NCBI GenBank assembly: GCA_036501515.1
Contig: DASYAD010000206.1
Coordinates: 1 to 64,000, forward strand
Source: Trebonia sp036501515
GTDB taxonomy: Bacteria > Actinomycetota > Actinomycetes > Streptosporangiales > Streptosporangiaceae
Direction of reading: 5' to 3'
Length of the DNA: 64,000 bases
The notes under the pieces are model-generated. The model did no database searches. It saw only the letters and a program-made list of their open reading frames with translations, and had not been told where the DNA came from. Below are positions 1 through 8,466 of this stretch, one piece after another. The position numbers were made by a program, and so were the translations under genes. Positions within the stretch are counted from its first letter, which is position 1. Each line of letters starts with the position of its first letter.

Positions 1-1256
1 ACGTCAATCCACGAGCTCGACACGCCCAGCAAGTAGAGACCGTTGTAGATGCCGCCGATGACGAGGCCGCCAAGGACGCCGTGGATGGTCTTGCCCCGGC
101 CACCGAAGAGGCTAGTGCCGCCGATGACCGCCGCGGCGACCGCTAGCAGCACGTAGCTGTTGGAGGCCTTGATGATGTTGGTGGTCAGCGACACCTGCCA
201 CGAGGCGAACAGCACCCCGGCGATACCGGAAATCAGGCCGGCGAGGACGAAGCTCCACGTCCGGATCACGGGCAGCCGGACGCCGGCTCGCCGTGCCGCC
301 TCGGCGTTGCCGCCGATGGCGTACACATAGCGGCCGAAGCGGGTGCGCTGCAGCAGCAGCGTGCAGGCGCCGAGAACGATGAGGACGATCGGGATGATGT
401 AAGGGACCCCCTCGATCGTCCCCGAGTGCGCCCGGTTGACGTTGCAGATAGCGACGAGCGCGGCCCCGGCGACCACCATGAGGACGATCTTCAGCACGGT
501 GAGGCTGCGCGGCGCGGCCTCCAGGCTGCGGCGGCGCTTGCGCGTGTCCTGCAGCCACAGCCCCGCGCTAGCGGCCCCGACCACCACGACGAACAGGATC
601 CAGCCGACCAGCGGGCTGAACGTTCCCCAGAAGATGTCGTAGAGCGCGACCTCGTTGGGGTACTGCGAGTTGCCGATGCCGACGAGCGACCCGCCGAGCA
701 CGATGATCGCCACGCCCTCCAGGATCAGCAGCCCGCCGAGGGTAACGATGAACGACGGCATCTTCAGCCGGGCCACCAGCGTTCCCTGGATGAAGCCGAC
801 CCCGGCGCAGGCGAGCAGCGTCACGATAATCGCCGCCCACCACGGCCAGTCCGCGCCGCTTGGCTGCACCAGCTCGGCGACGACGACGCTGCCAAGCCCC
901 ATGACCAGCCCGACGGACAGGTCGATCTCCCCGAGGAGCAGGGCGAAGATCTCGGCCATGGCCAGCAGCATGTAGACGGTGGTCTGCTCGAACAGGTTGA
1001 CCAGATTCTGGGCCGACAGGAACTTCGAGTTCGCGATCTGGAAGCCGACGGCGACGACCACGATGCCCAGGACTACCGGCAGCACACCGCTGTTGCCGCT
1101 GCGGACCCGGAGCCACCAGACCCGGAAGTACTGACCAAGCGACTGGGCGAGCAGCTCGGGCGGGAGATCGGCCTCGGCCACCTTGGCGTCGAGGGTCAGG
1201 TCGACCATCGCGCCGCCTGCCGTCCCGGCCGGGGTCTCGTCGGGGTCGGCAGTCAC
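1..1256 (-). CDS. Sugar ABC transporter permease, XylH/RbsC type (3' end cut by window)
   Basis: Inner-membrane permease of a sugar importer; the last few dozen codons lie outside the window. I chose GTG at 1256 because GAGGAA lies 7 nt upstream and the ATG just before it runs straight into a stop. The protein has a cytoplasmic N-terminus of about 55 residues and then multiple hydrophobic helices, with the family motif GEIDLSVG after helix 2. It is a close paralogue of the next gene upstream: both share PPELLAQSLGQY and RVRSGNSGVLPVV. It is the last visible gene of a binding protein-ATPase-permease-permease operon. Only 34 nt separate it from the stop of its paralogue. The two permeases may form a heterodimer, or one may be a diverging duplicate. 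Confidence 0.9.
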   Translation of the reverse strand, partial: MTADPDETPAGTAGGAMVDLTLDAKVAEADLPPELLAQSLGQYFRVWWLRVRSGNSGVLPVVLGIVVVAVGFQIANSKFLSAQNLVNLFEQTTVYMLLAMAEIFALLLGEIDLSVGLVMGLGSVVVAELVQPSGADWPWWAAIIVTLLACAGVGFIQGTLVARLKMPSFIVTLGGLLILEGVAIIVLGGSLVGIGNSQYPNEVALYDIFWGTFSPLVGWILFVVVVGAASAGLWLQDTRKRRRSLEAAPRSLTVLKIVLMVVAGAALVAICNVNRAHSGTIEGVPYIIPIVLIVLGACTLLLQRTRFGRYVYAIGGNAEAARRAGVRLPVIRTWSFVLAGLISGIAGVLFASWQVSLTTNIIKASNSYVLLAVAAAVIGGTSLFGGRGKTIHGVLGGLVIGGIYNGLYLLGVSSSWID

Positions 1257-1290
1257 GGGCACTTCCTCATCGCTTGTCCTCCGCGTCTGG

Positions 1291-2634
1291 TCAGACACCG
1301 GTCACGCTCCCGGCCCCGCGCCGCGACAGCACGTCAATCAGCACGGCGGCGAGGAGCACGCCGCCCGGCAGGATGTACTGCAGCGGCGTGGACAGCGAGC
1401 CCAGGTTGAGGAGGGACACGCCGTAGGCGATGCCCCCGATCAGCAGGCCGCCGAGCACGCCGTGAATCGCCTTGCCCCGGCCGCCGAAGAGGCTGACGCC
1501 GCCGATCACCGCGGCGGCGACGGTGTACAGGACGAGCTGGCCGGGGTCGGCCGTGTTGGTGCTGTACTCACCGTAGAAAAAGGAACCGAGCAGGATGCCG
1601 CCGAGGGCGGCGGTCGCCGAGCACAGCGCGAAGGCCCAGATCCGGATGGAGGGGAGGCTGACGCCGGCCCGGCGGGCGGCTTCCGGGTTGCCGCCGATGG
1701 TGTAGATGTAGCGGCCGAAGCGGGTCCGCTGGAGCACGACCGTCCAGATGCCGAGCACGACCAGGACGATCGGGATCACCCACGGGATTCCCGTGACGTG
1801 CTTCAGCGAGTTCCCCCTGTTGACCGAGCAGACGATCACCACGGCCGCCCCGACGATCGCCAGCACCGCGATCCTGATCGCGGTCAGGCTCAGCGGCGGG
1901 GCCGACAGGCCCTTGCGCCGCCGCGCGGCCGCGCGCCGCCACTGGGAAGCGCCGGCGGCCACGACCACCACCGCCAGGATGATCCAGCCGACGACGGGAG
2001 AGATCAGGCCCTGAACCATGTCGTAGATGATGTTCTGGTTGGTCACCGCGGTGTTGAGGCTCACCGTGGAGTCAGCGCCGCCGAGGATCACGACGAGGAT
2101 TCCCGAGAAGAGCAGGAACCCGGCCAGGGTCACCACGAAGGACGGGATTCTGAGCACCGCGGTCAGCGCTCCCTGGATGGCGCCGATCGCGCCGCAGCAG
2201 GCGAGCGAGGCGAGGATCGCCGCCCACCAGGGCCAGTCAGGCCCGGGCTGCTGTACCAGCTTGAAGGCGATCACCCCGCCGATAAGCGCGACCGCGCCGA
2301 CCGACAGGTCGACCTCCGCCAGGAGCAAGACCAGGGTCTCGGCGATCGCCAGCACCATGTACACGGTGCTCAGACCGAAGATGTACACGAGGTTGCTCGG
2401 CCGCAGGAAGGCGTGCTCGGGGGTGATGACCTCGAAGACGACGGCGACGATGACAATAGCCAGGACCACGGGCAGGACACCGCTGTTGCCGCTGCGGACC
2501 CGGATCAGCCAGGTCCGCAGGTACTGGCCAAGCGACTGGGCGAGGAGTTCCGGCGGGAGATCGGCCGCGGCTGCCTTCTTGTCGAGGGTCAGGTCAGCCG
2601 TCTCGGCCGGGATCTCGCTCGGGTCGGCGGTCAC
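1291..2634 (-). CDS. xylH: Sugar ABC transporter permease, XylH type
   Basis: Membrane component of the xylose-type importer, about 447 aa. The motif AEVDLSVGAV and the C-terminal GRGKAIHGVLGGLLIGG are typical of the XylH/RbsC/AraH permease family. GTG at 2634 is preferred: it has GAGAAG 6-7 nt upstream and matches the start context of the paralogue downstream. An ATG at 2676 in the same frame would overlap the end of the ATPase gene by 14 nt and add 14 residues. About ten hydrophobic segments follow a cytoplasmic tail of about 45 residues. A low-hydrophobicity loop rich in Arg (around residues 230-250) interrupts the middle. The xyl name rests on the operon's binding protein; ribose or another pentose is possible. 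Confidence 0.88.
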   Translation of the reverse strand: MTADPSEIPAETADLTLDKKAAAADLPPELLAQSLGQYLRTWLIRVRSGNSGVLPVVLAIVIVAVVFEVITPEHAFLRPSNLVYIFGLSTVYMVLAIAETLVLLLAEVDLSVGAVALIGGVIAFKLVQQPGPDWPWWAAILASLACCGAIGAIQGALTAVLRIPSFVVTLAGFLLFSGILVVILGGADSTVSLNTAVTNQNIIYDMVQGLISPVVGWIILAVVVVAAGASQWRRAAARRRKGLSAPPLSLTAIRIAVLAIVGAAVVIVCSVNRGNSLKHVTGIPWVIPIVLVVLGIWTVVLQRTRFGRYIYTIGGNPEAARRAGVSLPSIRIWAFALCSATAALGGILLGSFFYGEYSTNTADPGQLVLYTVAAAVIGGVSLFGGRGKAIHGVLGGLLIGGIAYGVSLLNLGSLSTPLQYILPGGVLLAAVLIDVLSRRGAGSVTGV

Positions 2635-2662
2635 GGGCACTTCTCGATTCCGGCCATCGGCC

Positions 2663-3490
2663 TCAGCCCTTGCCATTAGCGGATCCGGCGGCCTCAGGGC
2701 CCTGCCCGCTGGCGGTACCCGTCGTCATGTAGTGCACCACGCTCTGCCGGTCGAAGTCCGCGGCCGGCCCTTCAGCCACCATCCGGCCCAGGTACAGCAC
2801 GGCGATCCGGTCGGCGACCTCGAAGACGTCGTTCAGGTTGTGGCTGATCACCATCACGGCCAGCCCGGTGTCGCGCAGCCGCTTGATCAGGTCGAGCACT
2901 GACCGGGTCTGCACCACCCCGAGGGCGGCGGTGGGCTCGTCGAGCAGCACGAGCTTGGAGTTCCACATCACCGCCTTGGCGACCGCCACCGACTGCCGCT
3001 GACCGCCCGAGAGCGAGGCGACTGGCTGCCGGATGGAGCGCACCGTGGTCACCCGCAGGGTGCTCAGGGTCTCGGCCGCCCGCAGCTCCATCGCGTCCTC
3101 GTCGAGCAGGCCGTAGCTCAGCCGCTCCCGGCCGAGGAACATGTTCTGCACGATGTCCAGGTTGTCGGCCAGCGCGAGGTCCTGGTACACGGTCTCGATC
3201 CCGAGCGCGGAGGCGTCGCGGGTGCTCCGGATGTGTACCGGCTTGCCGTCGAAGTAGATCTGGCCGCCGTCCGGCTGGTGGGCTCCGGCGATGCAGCGGG
3301 TTAGCACCGACTTCCCGGCCCCGTTGTCACCGCAGAGGCCGGTCACCTGGCCCGCGGGCAGGTCCAGGTTCACCCCGTAGAGTGCCTGCACCGGCCCGAA
3401 GTGCTTGTCGATGCCCCGCAGCTTCAGCAGGGGCTCAGCCCCGTCCCCGCCGCGGCTCGCGCCTGCCGGGGCCTCGTTCACCTCAGTCAT
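2663..3490 (-). CDS. xylG: Sugar ABC transporter ATP-binding protein (single NBD, XylG-like)
   Basis: ATPase that energises the adjacent permeases. Walker A GDNGAGKS is at residues 54-61, signature LSGGQRQ at 160-166 and Walker B LVLLDEP at 180-186, followed by an H-loop region VISHN. At 275 aa it holds one nucleotide-binding domain. Classical XylG/RbsA/AraG carry two fused domains in about 500 aa, so here the ATPase presumably works as a homodimer. The C-terminal tail after about residue 245 is Gly/Ser/Ala-rich. The gene lies between the binding-protein gene (about 107 nt upstream, with a hairpin in the gap) and the permeases. Confidence 0.92.
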   Translation of the reverse strand: MTEVNEAPAGASRGGDGAEPLLKLRGIDKHFGPVQALYGVNLDLPAGQVTGLCGDNGAGKSVLTRCIAGAHQPDGGQIYFDGKPVHIRSTRDASALGIETVYQDLALADNLDIVQNMFLGRERLSYGLLDEDAMELRAAETLSTLRVTTVRSIRQPVASLSGGQRQSVAVAKAVMWNSKLVLLDEPTAALGVVQTRSVLDLIKRLRDTGLAVMVISHNLNDVFEVADRIAVLYLGRMVAEGPAADFDRQSVVHYMTTGTASGQGPEAAGSANGKG

Positions 3491-3549
3491 TTTTCAATAC
3501 CCGTCAGTAGCCTTGCCACGTTGGTCGGCAGCCGTCACATCGTTGAGAG

Positions 3550-3584
3550 GCTGACGGGCCCGCCATGGTGGCGGGCCCGTCAGC
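3550..3584 (-). terminator. Perfect hairpin between binding-protein and ATPase genes
   Basis: GCTGACGGGCCCGCC (3550-3564) pairs perfectly with 3570-3584 around a 5-nt loop. It lies 13 nt after the stop codon of the binding-protein gene and before the ATPase gene. There is no T-run after it on the transcribed strand. It is therefore more likely a partial terminator or 3' mRNA-protecting hairpin that lets the binding protein be made in excess over the membrane parts than a full stop. Confidence 0.7.
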
Positions 3585-3597
3585 CCCGGTCAGCTGA

Positions 3598-4974
3598 TTA
3601 CTTGATGCCGGCTGCGGAGCAGGTGCTCGCACCCGCGATCGTGCAGATTTGCGATGCGGTGTCGAAGCCGTCCTTGACCACGGTCGACTCCATGTTGTCC
3701 TTGGTCACCCACACCGGGGTCAGCAGCGACGCCGGCTCGGTGATGCTCGAGTTGGCCGGGTCGACGGTCGTCGAGTTCAGCAGAGCCGCGGGCGGCGTCT
3801 GACCGGCCAGCAGGATGATGGCCAGGGACACGGCGTCCTGTGCCTCCTTGTAGACGGCCTTGTAGACGGAGCCGCACTGGTAGCCCTGAAGGATGTAGGC
3901 CATGCCCTGGGCGGTGGCGTCCTGGCCGGTGGTCGGGACCGTGTTGGGCTTGATACCGGACGACTTGAGGTCGGTGATCACCGCGTTGGCGAGGCCGTCG
4001 TTGGCCTCGATGGTCGCGTTGATCGACGGGTTGGCGGTGTACGCCTGCTGGAAGATGGTGCCGCCCTTGGTGTTGTCCCATCCGGGGGCGAAGTTCTCGG
4101 CCACGAGCGAGGCGCCGCCTGCGGTGCCCTTGGCGCCCGCGGCGACGGTCTTAGCCGCCTGTCCGAAGACCACCTTGTTGTAGCCAGTGGCGAACGAGAT
4201 GGCGTTGGGGTCGGTGTCCTCGCCGCCGTTCAGCACGTAGACCTTGGGGCTGGAGACCTTCCAGTCCGTGAGGCACTGGTTGAAGCCGGTGCCGATCAGC
4301 TCGCCGACCTTCTCGTTGTCGAAGCTGACGTAGTAGGTCTTCGAGCCCTCGAACGTGGCGCGGTCGTAGCTGATCAGCGTGACGCCCTTGGACGACGCGA
4401 GCTTCGCGATCGCGACGCCAGTCGGTCCGTCCAGCGGGCACATGATCAGGACCTTGGCACCCAGGTTGATGTCGGCGGTCGCGTCGTTCAGCTCGGTCGC
4501 GTCGCTGCCCTGCGCGTTGTCGACGCGGAACTGCGACGAGGTGAATCCGGCGTCGGTAAAGGCCTGCTTGATGTACGGCGCGTCGAAGTCGACCCACCGG
4601 GTCGATGAGGTGGTGTCAGGCAGGATCACGCCGATCTGCAGGCTGGTGGCACCATTAGTCGCCGCCGCGGCCAGCCCCTTGAACTGGGACATCGTCGAGG
4701 AGATGTCAACGGTGAACGAGCTGACGCTCAGCCCCGTCGGCACCGAGGCGGAGCCGCTCGTCGCCGGGGTGGAAGTCCCCGCACTCGCTGAGGACGCCGC
4801 GGATGCCGAGGTCGACGAAGACCCTGTGCCAGTCGACGAGGAAGAGCAGCCAGCGGCCACCATGGCAGCCGCCGCTGCCACCGCTACCAAGCCCAGCCGG
4901 GGCATGGACCCAAATATGCGGTGGCCTTGTGGACGGGAGGGCCGCCCTCCCCGTCCTCTTTTACCCAGTACCAT
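3598..4974 (-). CDS. xylF: Xylose-type ABC transporter substrate-binding lipoprotein
   Basis: Extracytoplasmic sugar-binding protein anchored by a lipid. With the start at ATG 4974 (AAAGGGG 6 nt upstream) it is 458 aa. It has an Arg/Lys-rich N-terminus, a hydrophobic stretch and the lipobox VAAGC with Cys43, then a Ser/Thr-rich linker. The mature part has the type I periplasmic-binding fold: IGVILPDT, then the XylF-like segments ISYDRATF and YVSFDNEKVGELIG. An in-frame ATG at 5082 would add 36 unconvincing residues without a ribosome site. First gene of the importer operon, transcribed from the promoter at 5157-5185. Xylose is the best guess for ligand by family, but it is not proven. Confidence 0.9.
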   Translation of the reverse strand: MVLGKRGRGGRPSRPQGHRIFGSMPRLGLVAVAAAAAMVAAGCSSSSTGTGSSSTSASAASSASAGTSTPATSGSASVPTGLSVSSFTVDISSTMSQFKGLAAAATNGATSLQIGVILPDTTSSTRWVDFDAPYIKQAFTDAGFTSSQFRVDNAQGSDATELNDATADINLGAKVLIMCPLDGPTGVAIAKLASSKGVTLISYDRATFEGSKTYYVSFDNEKVGELIGTGFNQCLTDWKVSSPKVYVLNGGEDTDPNAISFATGYNKVVFGQAAKTVAAGAKGTAGGASLVAENFAPGWDNTKGGTIFQQAYTANPSINATIEANDGLANAVITDLKSSGIKPNTVPTTGQDATAQGMAYILQGYQCGSVYKAVYKEAQDAVSLAIILLAGQTPPAALLNSTTVDPANSSITEPASLLTPVWVTKDNMESTVVKDGFDTASQICTIAGASTCSAAGIK

Positions 4975-5126
4975 CCGATACCCCTTTCGCCACAATGCGG
5001 TCGGAGACGCCGACGCGGGACACCGTTGAACACGCGTGTCCTTCCGGGATGAAAGGTAAATCTTAGGAACGCCAGACATCAAGGGCCGAAACCCACCCGT
5101 GATCTAAATGGACTAGACCGCTGTCT

Positions 5127-5145
5127 TTTGCCGCGAAATGGCAAA
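5127..5145. promoter_or_regulatory. Inverted repeat, candidate operator of the xyl-type operon
   Basis: TTTGCC-N7-GGCAAA, a perfect 6-bp inverted repeat 12 nt downstream of the -10 hexamer. It therefore sits just after the expected transcription start of the importer operon, a position where a repressor would block. No regulator gene adjoins, so the protein that binds it is unknown. Confidence 0.5.
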
Positions 5146-5156
5146 GGCGGCGGAAA

Positions 5157-5185
5157 ATCGTAGTCCCTCATTGGGGATTGGTCAA
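5157..5185 (-). promoter_or_regulatory. Promoter of the xyl-type ABC operon
   Basis: On the minus strand, TTGACC, a 17-nt spacer and TACGAT form a good primary-sigma promoter. It gives a leader of roughly 175 nt before the binding-protein ATG. The surrounding sequence is clearly more AT-rich than the coding DNA. Confidence 0.65.
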
Positions 5186-5626
5186 TGCGGGCACCATCGG
5201 CCGATGCGTTAATACTTTATCAACAATTTTTATTTGCTAGATGCGTACAAACGATCATTCCGCCTCGTTAGGCGGTCAGGTTCGATCCGCTCAAACCTCG
5301 CGCTGACCAGCAGTGACAGCGCTTCCGCATTCAGATAGTAACTCAGCGTATGTCGCGGTGCGAAGTCTGCCAAGCGCGAAGCGTGCCCTGACCGAGTCGC
5401 GCGCGAGATGGCAGGCCAACCGGACCTAGGAGCCCGGCCTTGGGCATGCGACACGCCTTCCCGAGGTTCCAAGCGCACGAAATAAACACGAAAGTCAGCA
5501 GACTGGCACGGCGGCACATTGACCGCTATGTAACTTCGACTTAGGTTTCCCTGAAGCTGGATCATGGCGGGCAATCCGTCTTATAGTTGCCCGACGCGGG
5601 GATGACGAATCGCAGGAGAAAGCCCC
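5186..5626. other. Intergenic region between divergent xyl operon and response regulator
   Basis: AT-rich near 5190-5240, then moderately GC-rich. A 114-codon minus-strand frame (5230-5574) has no recognisable domain, no convincing ribosome site and unusual composition, so I do not call it. A TATAGT at 5582-5587 may be the -10 element for the response regulator, but no matching -35 is evident. Confidence 0.4.
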
Positions 5627-6409
5627 ATGACTACGGTGAGTAATCCGATGATCGCGGCAAAGGTGCTGATTATCGAAGACGATCCGAATATCGTCGACCT
5701 GATCCGCTCCAATCTGGTCGTGCGGGGCTTCGACACCGTTGTCTCCGCCGGCAGCAAGGTGATCGACCTGTTCGACCTCGAGCAGCCGGACATCGTGCTG
5801 CTCGACCTCATGCTGCCCGAGGCCGACGGGTTCGAGCTGTGCCGCGAGATTCGCGAGCGGTCATCGGTCGGCATCATCGTGGTCTCGGCGAGAGGCGGGG
5901 AGCAGGACAAAGTCACGGCGCTGAACATGGGCGCCGACGACTACATGACCAAGCCGTTCGGCATCGAGGAGCTGCTGGCGCGGATCCGCGCCACGCTGCG
6001 CCGGACCAGGCCCGTCGCCGAGGCCCCGGCCGAGGTGGCGCCGACCGGGATCACGATCGGCGGCCTGCGGATCAACCTGGTGACGAAGCAGGTGCGGCTA
6101 GCCGGCGCCGAGGTGCGGCTCACGCCGACCGAATTCGCGCTGCTGCGCGAACTCGCCGTCAACCAGGGGAAACTGCTGTCCCGTGCGCACCTGCTGCGCC
6201 GGGTCTGGGGCCACGGGTACGAGGCGGAGACGGAGTACATCCGCGTCTACATCAGCCGGCTGCGAGCCAAGCTTGAACCGCCTGGCAGCCAGCCGGTGAT
6301 CGTCACCAGGCAGCGAGCGGGCTATCTCATCCCAGCCGAAGCGCGGAGCGCGACCGGGGCCGACCCCGCGGATCGCGCCGACTCCGAGCGGCCGCCGCAA
6401 GCCTGCTGA
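5627..6409 (+). CDS. OmpR/PhoB-family response regulator (KdpE-like), orphan
   Basis: DNA-binding two-component response regulator, 260 aa. The receiver domain (about residues 12-125) has the acidic pair DD at 18-19, phospho-acceptor Asp60 in VLLDLMLP, and Lys in MTKPF. The C-terminal winged helix (about 145-240) includes LTPTEFALLREL and the KdpE-like TEYIRVYISRLRAKLEP. AGGAGAA lies 7-13 nt before the ATG. No histidine kinase is next to it on either side, so it is an orphan here. The KdpE resemblance comes from sequence only; no kdp transporter genes are in the window. Confidence 0.93.
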   Translation: MTTVSNPMIAAKVLIIEDDPNIVDLIRSNLVVRGFDTVVSAGSKVIDLFDLEQPDIVLLDLMLPEADGFELCREIRERSSVGIIVVSARGGEQDKVTALNMGADDYMTKPFGIEELLARIRATLRRTRPVAEAPAEVAPTGITIGGLRINLVTKQVRLAGAEVRLTPTEFALLRELAVNQGKLLSRAHLLRRVWGHGYEAETEYIRVYISRLRAKLEPPGSQPVIVTRQRAGYLIPAEARSATGADPADRADSERPPQAC

Positions 6410-6495
6410 ACATCAAGGTCCAATGCCATCACGGCTTCGGAACGGAGCGGCCGTTCGCGGCTCCGACAGCTGGCCCCGTGCTGCCAGGAAGCCGG

Positions 6496-7377
6496 TCAGC
6501 GGGTGAGTTTGTCCAGCATGAGGGCGAGCGGCGGCCAGTCCGCTCGTCCCTGACGTGTCCAGACGTACGTCCGGTTGGTAGCCGCTGGCTGTCTCAGCGG
6601 CAGGATCGTGAGCCCCGCGCGGCCGTCCCTGTCCACGGGGAGCAGGCCGACGCCCAGCCCGGCGAGTACGAGTTCCTCGACGAGGTCGAGGCTGTCGGCG
6701 AGGTGGTCGACCCGGGGTTCGAATCCCGCCATCGACGCGATGACCCGGAGCAGCCGCTCCTCCGCCGGGTTGCGGGAGTTCCCGATCCACGCGCTGCGCG
6801 CAAAGCGCGCGAACAACTCGGGCGAGGACAGGTCCGCTTCCGGCGCGGCTTCGGCCGGGACGGCCAGTCCGAGTGGCGTATGCCCGAGGGGCCGTACCGC
6901 GATGAGCCGGTCCACGGTGGCAGGCGCCAGGTCGTAGTCGTACACAAGCGCGAGGTCGACGCGGTCGGCCAGCAGCGCGTCCCGTGCCTCGTCCGGTTCG
7001 AGTTCATGGATGACCACGCTCACCCGCGGGTGCGTGCGGGCGAGTTCCGCGGCGATCGGGACCAGCAGGCGGCGCACCGCGGTCGCGAAGCCGCTCGCGC
7101 GGATGGTACCCGCCGGGTCGGCCGCGGCATCGAGATCGGCCCGGGCCGCCTCCACCGCCGCCAGGATCGTCACGGCGTGGCCGGCCAGCCGCCGCCCGGC
7201 CGGCGTCAGCCGTACCCCGCGGCCGTCACGTTCCACGAGCGGGACGCCGACCTCGCGGGCCAGCGCCGCGATCTGCTGGGAAACCGTCGAGGTGCTGGTC
7301 ATGGTCACGTCGGCGACGGCCCGCATGGATCCGTAGCGTGACAGTTCAAGCAGCACGGCCAGCCGGTCAACGTCCAT
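6496..7377 (-). CDS. LysR-family transcriptional regulator
   Basis: One-component regulator of about 293 aa. The N-terminal winged HTH contains ELSRYGSMRAVAD and STVSQQIAALAREVG; a substrate-binding effector domain follows from about residue 90, including PLGLAVPAE and GLGVGLLPVD. ATG 7377 is used; ATG 7386 would add three residues, and longer in-frame extensions lack coding character. It is transcribed divergently from an EamA-type exporter with under 90 nt between starts, the classic layout in which a LysR protein controls its divergent neighbour. A small inverted repeat at 7407-7418 in the gap could be the binding site. Confidence 0.9.
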   Translation of the reverse strand: MDVDRLAVLLELSRYGSMRAVADVTMTSTSTVSQQIAALAREVGVPLVERDGRGVRLTPAGRRLAGHAVTILAAVEAARADLDAAADPAGTIRASGFATAVRRLLVPIAAELARTHPRVSVVIHELEPDEARDALLADRVDLALVYDYDLAPATVDRLIAVRPLGHTPLGLAVPAEAAPEADLSSPELFARFARSAWIGNSRNPAEERLLRVIASMAGFEPRVDHLADSLDLVEELVLAGLGVGLLPVDRDGRAGLTILPLRQPAATNRTYVWTRQGRADWPPLALMLDKLTR

Positions 7378-7406
7378 GGCGTCCATTGTCCATATTTCGC
7401 GGACGG

Positions 7407-7418
7407 TTCGTACACGAA
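7407..7418. promoter_or_regulatory. Inverted repeat between lysR and eamA genes
   Basis: TTCGTACACGAA is a perfect 5-bp inverted repeat around AC. It lies in the short gap between divergent starts, where a LysR operator is expected. It is short, so support is modest. Confidence 0.4.
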
Positions 7419-7462
7419 TACCACGTGGACGCGGACGGTTGCCGTTTGGTCGGATGGTTGCC

Positions 7463-8410
7463 ATGCAGACTTCAGCCGCCGCCGCGCCGCCCCGTTCACC
7501 GAGTGCGCGGGCCGGCGCGCTGATGGTGCTGGTCTCGATGTCCTCGGCGCAGCTCGGCCTCGCGGCCTCCGTCGGCCTCATCGGACAGCTCGGCGCGCTC
7601 GGCACCGCCTCGCTGCGGCTGGTCAGCGCGGGCGTGATCATGCTGGCGGTCACCCGGCCCTGGCGCTTCCGGTATACGCGGGCGGCGCTTCGTGCGGGCT
7701 TCATCCTGGGGCTCGCGACCGCCGGCATGACCATCCTGTTCATGTGCGCCGCGGCCCGGCTTCCGCTCGGGACCGCCAGCGCGCTGGAGTTCCTCGGCCC
7801 GCTGACGGTCGCCGTCTGCCAGCAGGGCCGACGGGGGCTGCTGTGGCCGGCCCTCGCCGGCGGCGGAGTGCTGCTGCTCACCGAGCCGTGGAGCGGAGCG
7901 GTCAACGGCGCCGGCATCGCCTTCGCACTCGGGGCCGGCGCCTGCTACGCCGGCTACATCCTGTTCACCCGGCGAGTCGGCGACCACGCCGACGGCATCG
8001 CCGGACTCGGGATCTCCCTGCCGGCCGCCGCGCTGGTGGCCGCCGCCATCGCCGGGCCGTCTACCGTCGCCAGGCTCAGCCCCGGGCTGGTCGCGGCCGG
8101 GATCGGCGTGGCGCTGCTGGTACCCGTCGCGCCGTTCATTCTCGAGCTGCACAGCCTGCGGCGACTCTCGACCGCCGCGTTCAGCACGCTGGTGTGCCTG
8201 GAACCAGCCATCGGAACCGTCGTCGGCCTGGTCCTGCTCGGGCAGGTTCCCCGCCCGCTCACGGCCGTCGGCATTCTCGCGGTCGTCGCGGCCGGGGCCG
8301 GCGCCGTGCGCTCCGGGGCGCGCGAGCAGCCGGTACTGGCGCCGCCCGACGGCACGAGCCAGCCCGCCGACCGCCCGGCGGCGGAGCTGCTGCCTGCCTA
8401 CACGGCGTGA
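7463..8410 (+). CDS. EamA/RhtA-type drug/metabolite exporter
   Basis: Integral membrane protein of about 315 aa with ten predicted hydrophobic helices in two EamA halves. ATG 7463 gives MQTSAAAAPP followed directly by helix 1. ATG 7454 is equally possible, while an in-frame ATG at 7376 would overlap the divergent lysR gene. Segments such as PLGTASALEFLGPLTVAV and AAFSTLVCLEPAIGTVVGL are typical of RhtA-like (threonine/homoserine) exporters. The C-terminal tail of about 30 residues is hydrophilic. Probably controlled by the divergent LysR protein. The substrate cannot be read from sequence. Confidence 0.88.
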   Translation: MQTSAAAAPPRSPSARAGALMVLVSMSSAQLGLAASVGLIGQLGALGTASLRLVSAGVIMLAVTRPWRFRYTRAALRAGFILGLATAGMTILFMCAAARLPLGTASALEFLGPLTVAVCQQGRRGLLWPALAGGGVLLLTEPWSGAVNGAGIAFALGAGACYAGYILFTRRVGDHADGIAGLGISLPAAALVAAAIAGPSTVARLSPGLVAAGIGVALLVPVAPFILELHSLRRLSTAAFSTLVCLEPAIGTVVGLVLLGQVPRPLTAVGILAVVAAGAGAVRSGAREQPVLAPPDGTSQPADRPAAELLPAYTA

Positions 8411-8466
8411 CGGTTGCCGCGAGGGCCGGGCGACGGGACCGCCGGCGAGCCGCTACCCTCACGCTG

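Noticed and set aside
5230..5574. 114-codon minus-strand frame in the xyl/response-regulator gap
   Set aside because: No domain, no ribosome site, no start context, and residue composition unlike a protein; it lies in the promoter-rich gap.
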